A DNA stretch of 64,000 nt from the NCBI RefSeq assembly GCF_020731415.2, contig NZ_CP088273.1:2981001-3045000 (forward strand), written 5' to 3'. Positions 19,780 through 28,782 of the stretch are shown piece by piece; position 1 is the stretch's first letter; each line of letters starts with the position of its first letter. The stretch is from Phyllobacterium sp. T1293. Lineage in GTDB: Bacteria; Pseudomonadota; Alphaproteobacteria; Rhizobiales; Rhizobiaceae. The notes under the pieces are model-generated. The model was given only the letters and a program-made list of their open reading frames with translations, searched no databases and was not told where the DNA came from. The translations under genes and the position numbers were made by a program.

Positions 19780-20778
19780 TTATTCAGTTGAGAATTGTAC
19801 TTTCATGGTCTGCGGGGTTGCTGTCCCTTTCGAAAGATAGGGAAGGACGTCCGCAAGCGGCAAGCGGTGGGACACCAGCCTTGCCATCATTCCATTATCA
19901 CGCTGCAGGATCGCCAGTGCTTCAGGAATATTCCGGTTCAGCGAATGGGAGCCGACCAGACTGATCTGGCGGCGGAAAATCTCGAATGGTGCAATTTGAA
20001 TGCGTGCATCCGGAGCGCTGACCCCGAAGACCAGTGCAGTCCCACCATCAGCGGTATAAGCGATCATATCCTCCACCACCTGCGCAATACCTGTGGCGTC
20101 AGCAACAAAATCAAAACTCTTCTTCAGATGTGCAAGATCGGATGAGCCGGAGCGCAGAGGCGTCAGGCCAAGGGACTGGGCGAATGTCAGGCGACTTTCG
20201 TTGATATCTGCAACGCTGACATCTTCAACGCCCTGCGCCTTCAACGATAGAGCCATGAGAAGCCCGATCGGTCCGGCGCCGAACACAAGGGCATTTTCGG
20301 CACTCGAAGCGCGCGCATTGCCGAGACCATTGAGCACACAGGCCAGAGGCTCCGCCAGCGCAGCCATATGGAAAGGCAGGTTGCCCGTTGCATGGAGATG
20401 GCCGGTTTTAACGGTGCTGTATTCGGCGAACCCGCCATTGCGTGACACGCCATAGGCTTCCAGTGTCTCGCATAGATTGGTCAGCCCCTTGCGGCAGGAG
20501 CGGCATTTACCACAGGGTATATTGGGGTCGATAGCAACCCGGTCGCCCGGTCGCCAGTCTGTGACGTCCTCGGCAACAGCTTCGACAATGCCCGCATATT
20601 CATGTCCCGGCACCAGCGGAAAGGCACCGTTGCCATAACGTCCATGAAGGACATCGATATCCGTATGGCAGAGACCGGATGCCATGACACGCACAAGGGC
20701 GTGCCCCGGCTCAAGCTCCGGTTCCCTGAGATCGGCCAATCCCGCGATGCCCAAGCCCGTGAAATGAATGGCTTTCAT
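19780..20778 (-). CDS. Zinc-dependent polyol dehydrogenase (MDR family), likely D-altritol/galactitol dehydrogenase
   Basis: A 332-residue medium-chain dehydrogenase. Catalytic zinc ligands Cys37 and His59-Glu60 (GHEYAG) are present, the structural zinc site is complete (Cys89, Cys92, Cys95, Cys103), and the NAD(P) motif is FGAGPIGLLMA. It lies 81 bp after the solute-binding protein gene in the same direction. In Agrobacterium a PF00107 dehydrogenase in an equivalent cluster oxidises D-altritol to D-tagatose; by analogy this enzyme is predicted to make a ketohexose for the kinase at 23735. The family is certain, the substrate is inferred from context. Confidence 0.85.
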   Translation of the reverse strand: MKAIHFTGLGIAGLADLREPELEPGHALVRVMASGLCHTDIDVLHGRYGNGAFPLVPGHEYAGIVEAVAEDVTDWRPGDRVAIDPNIPCGKCRSCRKGLTNLCETLEAYGVSRNGGFAEYSTVKTGHLHATGNLPFHMAALAEPLACVLNGLGNARASSAENALVFGAGPIGLLMALSLKAQGVEDVSVADINESRLTFAQSLGLTPLRSGSSDLAHLKKSFDFVADATGIAQVVEDMIAYTADGGTALVFGVSAPDARIQIAPFEIFRRQISLVGSHSLNRNIPEALAILQRDNGMMARLVSHRLPLADVLPYLSKGTATPQTMKVQFSTE

Positions 20779-20859
20779 GGCAAACCCACTCTGTCATGTT
20801 GAAGTTTCAGATACTGGCGAATGGTCCGCGCATTGTCTGCGCGGACCATCATTATGAGG

Positions 20860-22182
20860 CTATTTGATATAACCGGCGCGCGTCATGATCTGTTCGACCT
20901 GCCGCTGCCCCGCGTCCAGAGCCTGATCGACGGTCTGCGTTCCGGCAAGCGCTGATGATATGAGCTGTCCGATGGTTGTGCCGAAAGCCTGAAACTCGGG
21001 GATGGCTACGAACTGGACACCCGTATAGGGCACGGGATCTTTTGTCGGCTTTGTCGGGTCAGCGGCCATGATGGATTTCAGAACTGTAGCGGCAAAAGGC
21101 GCCGCCTTCTGATACTCCGGATTATCGTAGGTGGATTTGCGTGTTCCCGGCGGAACGGCAACCCAGCCCTCACTGGCGGCAACCCGTTTGACATATTCCT
21201 TCGACGTCGCCCATTTGATGAAGGACTTTGCCGCATCCACCTTTTTCGAGGTGGCAGGAATGGCGAGGGTCCACGCCCATGACCAGCCCGCACCATTGGG
21301 CGAAACCTGAACCGGTGCCCGCGTGAATGCGACCTTATCGGCTACCTTGCTCTGCTTGGGATCATAAACACGGCCCGCAGCGGATGTTGCATCGATCCAC
21401 ATGGCGCAATGACCGGTGGCAAAGAGCGCCTGATTTTCATTGAAGCCGTTGGATGTGGCACCGGGTGGGCCATAATGCTGCATCAAATCGACATAGGTGG
21501 TAACTGCCTGTTTCCATGGTTCGGAATTGATCTGCGGCTTCCAATCCATGTCGAACCAGCGTCCACCATAGGTGTTGATCATGGTTCCAAGGAACGCCAT
21601 GTTCTCACCCCAACCGGCCTTGCCACGCAGGCAAATACCATATTGCTCTTTCGACTTGTCGGTGAGTTTGGCGGCAAATTGCTTGATCTGGTCATAGGTG
21701 GGCTGGTCCGGCATGGTCAGACCAGCCGCATCGAAAAGATCCTTGCGATAAAGCGTAAAGGAACTCTCCGTGTAGAACGGAACCGCATAGAGTTTGCCGT
21801 CTACAGTCAGGCCTTTTTTGATCGGATCGAGTAGATCGGCGTAGTCATAATCGTCACCGAGATCATCCACCGCCGTGAGCCAACCTGATTTGCCCCAGAT
21901 CGGCTCTTCATATCCACCGATGGTCAGAATATCGAACTGGCCGCTCTTGGTGGCAATATCTGTCGTCACACGCTGACGCAGCACGTTTTCTTCCAGAACC
22001 ACCCAGTTGAGCTTATTGCCGGTTGCCTTCTCCCATTCGGGCGACAATTTCTGCATCACGATCATATCGGCATTGTTGACGGTCGCGATGGTCAATTCTT
22101 CTGCAAACGCAGTGCTGGCAAGAACGCCGGTGGCGGCGGTCATGAGCAGCAGATGCGTTGCCCTCCTCAAGGTAACGCTCAT
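20860..22182 (-). CDS. ABC sugar/polyol-binding protein (SmoE-like)
   Basis: Periplasmic solute-binding protein of the family-1 sugar type. It has 440 residues with a Sec signal peptide (about 1-28, ending TAFA-EE) and then ELTIATVNNADM. Sequence style (FDILTIGGYEEPIWGKSGWL, GWGENMAFLGTMINTYGG) resembles sorbitol/mannitol-binding proteins such as SmoE. It has a very strong GGAGGAGG ribosome site and is followed by the dehydrogenase gene. No permease or ATPase gene is next to it, which is unusual; the membrane components must be elsewhere or lost. It diverges from the LacI-type regulator. Confidence 0.87.
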   Translation of the reverse strand: MSVTLRRATHLLLMTAATGVLASTAFAEELTIATVNNADMIVMQKLSPEWEKATGNKLNWVVLEENVLRQRVTTDIATKSGQFDILTIGGYEEPIWGKSGWLTAVDDLGDDYDYADLLDPIKKGLTVDGKLYAVPFYTESSFTLYRKDLFDAAGLTMPDQPTYDQIKQFAAKLTDKSKEQYGICLRGKAGWGENMAFLGTMINTYGGRWFDMDWKPQINSEPWKQAVTTYVDLMQHYGPPGATSNGFNENQALFATGHCAMWIDATSAAGRVYDPKQSKVADKVAFTRAPVQVSPNGAGWSWAWTLAIPATSKKVDAAKSFIKWATSKEYVKRVAASEGWVAVPPGTRKSTYDNPEYQKAAPFAATVLKSIMAADPTKPTKDPVPYTGVQFVAIPEFQAFGTTIGQLISSALAGTQTVDQALDAGQRQVEQIMTRAGYIK

Positions 22183-22212
22183 TCTTTTCCTCCTCCAAGG
22201 TTAAGCTCACGA

Positions 22213-22230
22213 ACTTTACGCACGTAAACT
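22213..22230. promoter_or_regulatory. Candidate LacI-type operator before the solute-binding protein gene
   Basis: A perfect inverted repeat TTTACG-CA-CGTAAA (22215-22228) lies about 33 bp upstream of the start of the solute-binding protein, where it would overlap or follow the transcription start. A weaker 16-bp version sharing CGCGTAAAG is at 23631-23646, just before the kinase promoter (TTGACA at 23656-23661). Both flank targets expected for the LacI-type regulator at 22586. Binding is inferred. Confidence 0.5.
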
Positions 22231-22585
22231 TAAAATAAGTCATACCAAAATATTTGTAGGCATGTATACAAAAATCTGTATGGAATAATTCCACCGTCTC
22301 CAAAGCTTTTGGCATGGGCGACGGGCCTGCCGCACGCCGGTGATTGGGAGCATACTCCATCACGGACGCCATGAGAGTAAAAGTTGAGATGATCCAGAAT
22401 TGGTATGGTTTAATTGAAAACTTGACGCATGTGATTAGCCCTGTAAATTTTTGATTGGCATGATTTGCTGCCGATACCAGAATACAATCGAAAAGGCCGA
22501 CGGGATTGTCTCAGGACATTTTCTTCACAAACACGACGATGTCTCCTAGAACAAGCGAACCGGTCGTGAAAAGGGAATGCGCGCG

Positions 22586-23623
22586 GTGAAAAAGACGATC
22601 AAGACCATGGAAGATTTTTCCGCGTTTGTGGGCCTGTCCCGACCGACCGTGTCGAAATACTTCAACGACCCCAACTCCGTGCGTAAGAAAACCCGCGAAA
22701 TCATTGAGGCCGCGGTCAAGCAATCGGGTTTCCGGCCAAATATTTTTGCGGTCAACCTCAATCGCCGCCGCACCAATATTCTCGGTATCATTATCCCGAA
22801 TTCGACGGACCCATTCTATACCGCACTCACCCGCAGGATCGAAGGGATTGCCGAGCAGGCAGGCTATCTTGCTTTTGTTCTGAGTTCCGACGGCAGGCCG
22901 GAACTTGAAGAGCGCGCTATCGAAACATTCAAATCAATGAATGTGGCCGGGTCCATCATCGCACCACTCGGCGTACAGTCCCATCAGGAAAAACTGCTGA
23001 AACTTGGCGAGTCCATTCCCATGATCTATGTGGATTCTCCGCTCGATACAGTTTCGCCCTTTGTCGGCACGAATAACCGGCAAAGTTTTCAGCTCATTGT
23101 CGACTATCTGACGCGATCCGGCGATGCGCCGTGCTATTTCGGCATGCCACCCGTCAACAGCAACGCGTTTGAGCGGCGCGAAGCCTATAGTGAAGCCATG
23201 GAGCGCCTCAAGCTTGAACCTCGGATCATCGAAGTGGAGCAGACCGCCGATTGGGATTTTGAAAAATCTGCCTTCGACGCAACAATCCAGATTTTGCGCA
23301 ATGGCGGCTTTCCAACCAAAACTGTGCTCTGTGCCAATGATCGTGTTGCATTCGGCGTCATTGCCGCGGCTTTTCAAGTGGGGATCAAGGTTGGACGCGG
23401 CGATGATTGCGACCTGCGTGTGGCCGGTCACGACGATCAACCGCTGTCGCGCTATATGTGCCCGCCTCTAACGACTGTGGCGCAAAACTACAACGAGATC
23501 GGCAGGCTTGCGGCGGCGCTGCTGTTTCACAAGCTCGGCGAGCATCAGGATGCGAAGTTCGAATTGCCTGCCAATGAGCGGATATTGCTGAACGCGGAGA
23601 TCATGCTGCGTATGTCCGCCTGA
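22586..23623 (+). CDS. LacI-family transcriptional regulator
   Basis: A 345-residue repressor with an N-terminal LacI HTH (MEDFSAFVGLSRPTVSKYFN, about residues 8-27, then a hinge with FRPNIFAVNL) and a periplasmic-binding-protein-like sensor domain (NILGIIIPNSTDPFYTALTR onward). I prefer the GTG at 22586 because GGGA sits 9 bases upstream; the ATG at 22577 is too close to it. It is divergent from the binding-protein gene and upstream of the kinase, so it probably controls both arms of the polyol cluster in response to the polyol or tagatose. The intergenic 400 bp before it hold a plausible promoter (TTGACG at 22423, TAAATT at 22445). Confidence 0.88.
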   Translation: MKKTIKTMEDFSAFVGLSRPTVSKYFNDPNSVRKKTREIIEAAVKQSGFRPNIFAVNLNRRRTNILGIIIPNSTDPFYTALTRRIEGIAEQAGYLAFVLSSDGRPELEERAIETFKSMNVAGSIIAPLGVQSHQEKLLKLGESIPMIYVDSPLDTVSPFVGTNNRQSFQLIVDYLTRSGDAPCYFGMPPVNSNAFERREAYSEAMERLKLEPRIIEVEQTADWDFEKSAFDATIQILRNGGFPTKTVLCANDRVAFGVIAAAFQVGIKVGRGDDCDLRVAGHDDQPLSRYMCPPLTTVAQNYNEIGRLAAALLFHKLGEHQDAKFELPANERILLNAEIMLRMSA

Positions 23624-23734
23624 TTCAAAACTTGTCGCGCGTAAAGATTTATTTGTTGACATGGAAATAATACGGCTTATCTCTTTGTCGAGCGTATTGA
23701 CGATTCATGCGCGAGACAACAGGCAGATACCGAT

Positions 23735-24721
23735 ATGGCGCTTGATATGCCCCCTTCTTCCCTGGCTCCGGAAAGCCTTGGCCCGACCATCACCATTGGT
23801 GAAATCCTCGTCGAGATCATGGCCACCACAACAGGCAATGGCTTTCTCGATGCGCAGCCGCTGATTGGGCCTTTTCCCAGTGGTGCGCCGGCTATCTTTA
23901 TCGATCAGGTGGCCAAATTGGGGGCTCAGGCAGGTATCATTGCCACCGTTGGCAAGGATGATTTCGGCCAGTTGAATATTGAACGTTTGCGCAAGGATGG
24001 CGCCGACGTCTCGGCCATTACCATCAGCCCCGATTATCCGACGGGGAGCGCCTTTGTGCGCTATGCAAACGATGGAACACGGGATTTCGTTTATAATATC
24101 GCCCGCAGTGCTGCCGGTGAAATCAGCCTAACGGATGCCGCCAAAGCTCTGATTGCGCGCGCCGGCCATCTGCATGTCATGGGTTCGGCTCTCTCGATCC
24201 CGGCCGTATGGCCCATCGTCGAATACGCCCTGCACGACATCAAGCAGCGTGGCGGAACACTCTCGCTTGATCCCAATATGCGCAAGGAACTGGCCGCTGG
24301 CAGAGAAACGGGACGCCAGTTCGCCGCTCTTCTACAGGCAACAGACCTGCTTCTGCCATCCGGAGATGAACTCTTTGTTGCCAGCCCGGCTGCATCCGAA
24401 AATGAAGCCATCGACGCGCTTCTTTCGTCAGGTATTTCCGAGATTGTCCTGAAGCGGGGACAGGACGGTTCCACGCTCTATACAAAAACTGGCCCTGTTC
24501 ATCGTCCGGCTTTCCTTGTCGATGAAATCGATCCGACCGGCGCGGGCGATTGCTTTGGCGCCACCTACCTTACATGCCGTCGTATTGGCCACTCAGCCGT
24601 ACAGGCGCTCGACTATGCCAATGCGGCCGGAGCGCGCAACGTTACCCATCGCGGCCCCATGGAAGGCACATCGACTTTTCATGAACTTGACCAGTTCATG
24701 GCTTCGACACCAAGGAAATAA
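23735..24721 (+). CDS. PfkB-family sugar kinase, probable D-tagatose kinase
   Basis: A 328-residue ribokinase-family kinase. It shows the N-terminal [12 protein letters not shown] and the C-terminal signature [11 protein letters not shown] with catalytic Asp272. It is 2 bp from the next gene and clearly in one operon with it. PF00294 kinases in the equivalent Agrobacterium cluster phosphorylate D-tagatose to D-tagatose 6-phosphate, and the neighbouring GatZ-family gene fits that substrate. Family assignment is firm; the sugar is inferred from context and fructose or another ketose is possible. Confidence 0.87.
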   Translation: MALDMPPSSLAPESLGPTITIGEILVEIMATTTGNGFLDAQPLIGPFPSGAPAIFIDQVAKLGAQAGIIATVGKDDFGQLNIERLRKDGADVSAITISPDYPTGSAFVRYANDGTRDFVYNIARSAAGEISLTDAAKALIARAGHLHVMGSALSIPAVWPIVEYALHDIKQRGGTLSLDPNMRKELAAGRETGRQFAALLQATDLLLPSGDELFVASPAASENEAIDALLSSGISEIVLKRGQDGSTLYTKTGPVHRPAFLVDEIDPTGAGDCFGATYLTCRRIGHSAVQALDYANAAGARNVTHRGPMEGTSTFHELDQFMASTPRK

Positions 24722-24723
24722 AC

Positions 24724-25992
24724 ATGTTCAAGTCCCTCTCCCAATTGGCCAGCGCACACCGGAACGGCGAAAATGCGGGGATCACATCCGTCTGCTCCGC
24801 CCATCCGCTTGTCATCAGGGCGGCCCTGCGGCGAGGCAAGCAGCATGGGCAGATCGTGCTCATCGAGGCGACGTGCAATCAGGTCAACCAGTATGGCGGC
24901 TATACCGGGATGACACCCGTTGATTTTGTCGTCTTCGTCGAAGCGATTGCGCGGGAAGAAGGCTTTGACCGGAACAGGCTGATTTTTGGCGGCGACCACC
25001 TCGGCCCTAATCCATGGCGCAAGCTCTCAGCCGATGAGGCAATGGCGAAAGCCGTGACCATGGTCATCGACTATGTGCAGGCGGGTTTCACCAAAATTCA
25101 TCTGGATGCCAGCATGGGTTGCGCGGGAGAGCCCGCAGCGCTTGATGATGAAGTAACCGCCCAGCGCGCGGCGCAGCTTGCCAAAGCAGCTGAACAGGCA
25201 GCCCAGAACAGCGGCTTTGCCTTGCCGAATTACATTATCGGCACCGAAGTGCCTGTTCCCGGCGGCGCGGATCATGAATTGACCGAGGTCACGCCTACCA
25301 GCTCCGAGGCAGCGCGGTACACAATTGCCGTTCACCGGGCACGGTTTGCCAGCGAAGGGCTGCAGGATGCCTTTGACCGGGTTATCGGCATTGTCGTTCA
25401 GCCCGGCGTTGAATTTGGCAATGAGAATGTTGTCGAGTACAGGCCGGATCGGGCGATAATGCTGACGAAGCTGCTGGATAGCGAGCCGCAATTCATCTTC
25501 GAAGCCCATTCCACTGACTATCAGACGGTACAATCGCTTTCGGCGCTTGTGCGCGACGGATTTCCGATCCTCAAAGTCGGCCCCGGCCTGACTTTTGCGC
25601 TGCGTGAAGCGCTTTACGGGCTCGACCTGATCGCGTCAGAGCTTGATCCATCCTATGGCGAACGCCCGCTTGCCCACGCCATGGAACGCCTGATGCTGGA
25701 AAAGCCCGATCATTGGGCCTCGCACTATCATGGGGCGAAGGGTGCGCTGCATGTTCAGCGCCATTACAGCTATAGCGACCGTATTCGCTACTACTGGAGC
25801 GAACCGGAAGCGGTGGCAGCGGTTAACACCTTGATGGCTGCTCTACGTGGCCGAGACATCCCGGAAACACTGCTGCGACAATTCCTGCCTGCTCTCAATG
25901 TAAAACCGGCAGATCGCAACAATCCGGAAGCAATCCTGATTGCCGCTATTGACCGCGTGCTTGCGGATTATTCCGCCGCCTGCGGCTGGTGA
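24724..25992 (+). CDS. GatZ/KbaZ-family protein, probable D-tagatose 6-phosphate 4-epimerase
   Basis: A 422-residue PF08013 protein. In enteric bacteria this family is called the non-catalytic subunit of tagatose-1,6-bisphosphate aldolase, but an Agrobacterium member converts D-tagatose 6-phosphate to D-fructose 6-phosphate. Here no aldolase catalytic subunit (GatY/KbaY) gene is nearby, which favours the epimerase role. Recognisable stretches include LIFGGDHLGPNPWR (about 86-99), KIHLDASMGCAGEP, and IIGTEVPVPGGADHE. It begins 2 bp after the kinase gene and ends the operon. Confidence 0.88.
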   Translation: MFKSLSQLASAHRNGENAGITSVCSAHPLVIRAALRRGKQHGQIVLIEATCNQVNQYGGYTGMTPVDFVVFVEAIAREEGFDRNRLIFGGDHLGPNPWRKLSADEAMAKAVTMVIDYVQAGFTKIHLDASMGCAGEPAALDDEVTAQRAAQLAKAAEQAAQNSGFALPNYIIGTEVPVPGGADHELTEVTPTSSEAARYTIAVHRARFASEGLQDAFDRVIGIVVQPGVEFGNENVVEYRPDRAIMLTKLLDSEPQFIFEAHSTDYQTVQSLSALVRDGFPILKVGPGLTFALREALYGLDLIASELDPSYGERPLAHAMERLMLEKPDHWASHYHGAKGALHVQRHYSYSDRIRYYWSEPEAVAAVNTLMAALRGRDIPETLLRQFLPALNVKPADRNNPEAILIAAIDRVLADYSAACGW

Positions 25993-26098
25993 AGCGCGGC
26001 AACGCGCCGCGAGAGTTGATATCGATCAACTCTTTGCCTTCGGAGCAAAAGGCTTTAAACAGCAGGGGAATATAGGACGATTTCCATAGGAGAGCCTG

Positions 26099-27067
26099 AT
26101 GACAATCACGAAGCCAAAACTTGTCACGATTTTCGGGGGCTCGGGTTTTGTCGGTCGTCACATCGTGCGGGCGCTGACCAAGCGCGGTTATCGCGTTCGT
26201 GTCGCCGTTCGCCGTCCTGACCTTGCCTTCCACCTCCAGCCTCTGGGCGGCGTCGGTCAGATTCAGGCGGTTCAGGCCAATCTGCGTTATCGCTGGTCCA
26301 TCGACCGTGCCGTTGCCGGTTCCGACCACGTCATCAATCTTGTCGGTATTGCCTATGAAAGCGGCGCCCAGCGTTTCAGCACTGTGCATGAGTTCGGCTC
26401 CCGCGCCGTGGCGGAGGCTGCACGTGCGGCGGGTATTCCGCTGACACATATGTCTGCGCTTGGCGCGGATGCGCACTCCTCTTCGCTTTATGCCAGCACA
26501 AAGGGTCGTGCAGAGGCTGCCGTCCATGAAACATTGCCCGATGCAGTGATCATCCGCCCCTCCGTTGTGTTCGGACCTGAGGATGATTTCTTCAACCGGT
26601 TTGCCGCCATGGCGCGGATCTCGCCATTCCTGCCACTGATTGGCGGCGGTAAGACCAAATTCCAGCCTGTCTATGTCGGCGATCTGGCAGAGGTCTTCGC
26701 CCGTTCTGTCGACGGCTCGCTGAAATCAGGACAGGTCTATGAACTGGGCGGTGCGGAAGTGCTGACATTCCGCCAGTGCCTTGAAGAGACTCTGCGCGTC
26801 ATCGGGCGCAAGCGTATCTTTATTCCAATCCCATGGTGGGTCGCCAAAATTCAGGGCACCGTGCTGGGCATGTTGCCAAAACCGCTTCTGACAAAGGATC
26901 AGGTGGTGCTGCTGCAGAAAGACTCCATCGTCTCTGAAGCGGCAAAAACCGAGAACCGCACGCTTGAAGGGCTCGGCATCCAGCCGCAGACAATCGAGAC
27001 GATCCTGCCGTCCTATCTCTGGCGCTTCCGTGTGCAGGGCCAGTATTCGAGCCAGAAACCTGCCTGA
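26099..27067 (+). CDS. Complex I NDUFA9-subunit-family NAD(P)-binding protein
   Basis: A 322-residue atypical SDR of the NDUFA9 type, found in alphaproteobacteria and mitochondria, where it is an accessory subunit of NADH:quinone oxidoreductase. It has the Rossmann motif FGGSGFVGRH (about 12-21), LVGIAYESGAQRFSTVHEFG, and a C-terminal domain with YELGGAEVLTFRQCLEETL. The bacterial role may be complex I assembly or quinone metabolism; that is from family knowledge. It has a GGAGAGC ribosome site and is followed by a bidirectional terminator. Confidence 0.88.
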   Translation: MTITKPKLVTIFGGSGFVGRHIVRALTKRGYRVRVAVRRPDLAFHLQPLGGVGQIQAVQANLRYRWSIDRAVAGSDHVINLVGIAYESGAQRFSTVHEFGSRAVAEAARAAGIPLTHMSALGADAHSSSLYASTKGRAEAAVHETLPDAVIIRPSVVFGPEDDFFNRFAAMARISPFLPLIGGGKTKFQPVYVGDLAEVFARSVDGSLKSGQVYELGGAEVLTFRQCLEETLRVIGRKRIFIPIPWWVAKIQGTVLGMLPKPLLTKDQVVLLQKDSIVSEAAKTENRTLEGLGIQPQTIETILPSYLWRFRVQGQYSSQKPA

Positions 27068-27090
27068 TTTCAATATCGTAATCTAAAATA

Positions 27091-27117
27091 AAAACCCCGG
27101 CAGTGCCGGGGTTTTTT
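27091..27117. terminator. Bidirectional terminator between NDUFA9-like gene and uppP
   Basis: AAAACCCCGGCA / TGCCGGGGTTTT stem with a two-base loop region, A run on one side and T run on the other, so it can stop transcription of both convergent genes. Confidence 0.9.
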
Positions 27118-27121
27118 GTTG

Positions 27122-27928
27122 TTACTTCATCAGGATGAGAGCGATAAGACCAATCGTACCAACAATCACCCGCCAATAGGCAAACAATGCAAAGCCATGG
27201 CGCGAGACGTAATCCAGAAGATAACGCACAACAAACACGCCCGAGATAAAGGCGGCAATGAAGCCGATAACGATGAGCGATGCGTCATTGAACGTCAGCA
27301 CATCGCGGTTCTTGTAAAGATCATAGGCAAAGGCGCCCGCCATGGTCGGCATGGCCAGGAAGAACGAAAACTCGGCGGCTGAGCGCTTGTCCGCGCCAAG
27401 CAGGAGCGCGCCGACAATGGTCGAGCCTGAACGGGATGTTCCGGGGATCATGGCCAGGCACTGGATAAAACCGATCTTCAGACACAGGGACAGCGGATAA
27501 TCCATCACATTGGTATAGCGGGGTTTCAGATCCAGCCGGTCAACCCAAAGCAGGATAATACCGCCGATGATCAACATGACGCAGATCAGCATGGGCGATT
27601 CAAACAGCACTGTTTTGATGAAACCATGCGCAAAGATACCGATCACGACAGCGGGCAGAAATGCGAGCAGTACACCGGCAACGAAGCGCCGCGTGCGTGC
27701 ATCACTGGGGAAATCCTTGGCAATTTTCAGAAGACGACCGAAATAAACGGTCAGAATGGCAAGAATGGCGCCGAGTTGAATCAGAACCTCAAAAGTCTTG
27801 CCGTTTGACTCAAAGCCGAGGAAGTGACCGGCGAGCAGCAGATGGCCCGTGGAGGAAACAGGTATAAACTCTGTTAACCCTTCCAGCAATCCGAGAAAAA
27901 GGGCTTCGACAATTGTCTGTGATTCCAT
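27122..27928 (-). CDS. uppP: Undecaprenyl-diphosphatase
   Basis: Integral membrane enzyme that recycles the undecaprenyl carrier lipid for peptidoglycan synthesis (also called BacA). The 268-residue protein has the two conserved motifs: the ExxxE motif with VSSTGH ([15 protein letters not shown], about 15-29) and [17 protein letters not shown] with the conserved SRS. Eight helices are predicted. It is convergent with the NDUFA9-like gene and divergent from the GST gene, with about 160 bp between starts. Confidence 0.96.
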   Translation of the reverse strand: MESQTIVEALFLGLLEGLTEFIPVSSTGHLLLAGHFLGFESNGKTFEVLIQLGAILAILTVYFGRLLKIAKDFPSDARTRRFVAGVLLAFLPAVVIGIFAHGFIKTVLFESPMLICVMLIIGGIILLWVDRLDLKPRYTNVMDYPLSLCLKIGFIQCLAMIPGTSRSGSTIVGALLLGADKRSAAEFSFFLAMPTMAGAFAYDLYKNRDVLTFNDASLIVIGFIAAFISGVFVVRYLLDYVSRHGFALFAYWRVIVGTIGLIALILMK

Positions 27929-28089
27929 GATTATAACTTTCCATGGTGATCCCGGTCCGGATGATCACGTGCTGTTTGCTTGTCTCATGCCGCGGTTACG
28001 CCTATAGGTTTGGCATAGACTCAAGGCAGACGAGCAATACGCTGCCCACTGTTAAAATGCCAGTTCGAAAGATTTATGAAACACCTGCC

Positions 28090-28782
28090 ATGTTGACGCT
28101 TTTTCATCATCCGATGTCCACCGGTTCGCGCTATGCCCGGCTTATCCTCAACGAATATGATATTGAAGTTGAGCTGATCGAGGAAAACAGCTGGTCGAGG
28201 CGCAAGGAATTTCTGGCGCTCAACCCTGCTGGAACGCTGCCTGTTCTTCTGGCGGAAGGCGACGTTCCCGTTGCCGGCGCAACGGTGATATCAGAATATA
28301 TTGACGAAACGCGCGGCGCGTTAAAACGCAGCCGCCGGCTGTTTCCCGAGGATTCGCTGAACCGCGCGGAAGTGCGCCGTCTGGTGGACTGGTTTCTCAT
28401 AAAATTTGAGAATGAAGTCACCCGCCACATGGCGCGTGAGCGCATTTTCAAACTGCACATGACCGCCGAACAGGGCGGCGGCGCACCTGATTCCACCGCT
28501 ATTCGTGCCGCACGGGCAAACATTACCCAGCACATGAAATATATCGACTGGCTGACCGCCACGCGGAACTGGCTGGCGGGGCCGACACCAAGCTATGCGG
28601 ATATGGCAGCGGCCGCCTCGATTTCCATCCTCGATTATCTCGGTGAGATAAAGTGGGCCGAATACAAGGCCGCACGGGATTGGTACACGCGGATGAAATC
28701 GCGCCCATCGTTCCGGCCGCTGCTGTCTGATCGCGTGCGCGGCCTGCCACCATCATCGCATTATGGCGATCTGGATTTCTGA
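28090..28782 (+). CDS. Glutathione S-transferase family protein
   Basis: A 230-residue GST: thioredoxin-like N-terminal domain beginning MLTLFHHPMSTGSRYARLI, the glutathione-binding ALNPAGTLPVL and ATVISEYIDE, then an all-helical C-terminal domain. The frame is open from 27943, but homology begins at the ATG at 28090. The gene overlaps queG by one base of its stop, so it is translationally coupled to it. The C-terminal domain includes MAAAASISILDYLGEIKW, usual for this branch of GSTs. Substrate unknown. Confidence 0.88.
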   Translation: MLTLFHHPMSTGSRYARLILNEYDIEVELIEENSWSRRKEFLALNPAGTLPVLLAEGDVPVAGATVISEYIDETRGALKRSRRLFPEDSLNRAEVRRLVDWFLIKFENEVTRHMARERIFKLHMTAEQGGGAPDSTAIRAARANITQHMKYIDWLTATRNWLAGPTPSYADMAAAASISILDYLGEIKWAEYKAARDWYTRMKSRPSFRPLLSDRVRGLPPSSHYGDLDF

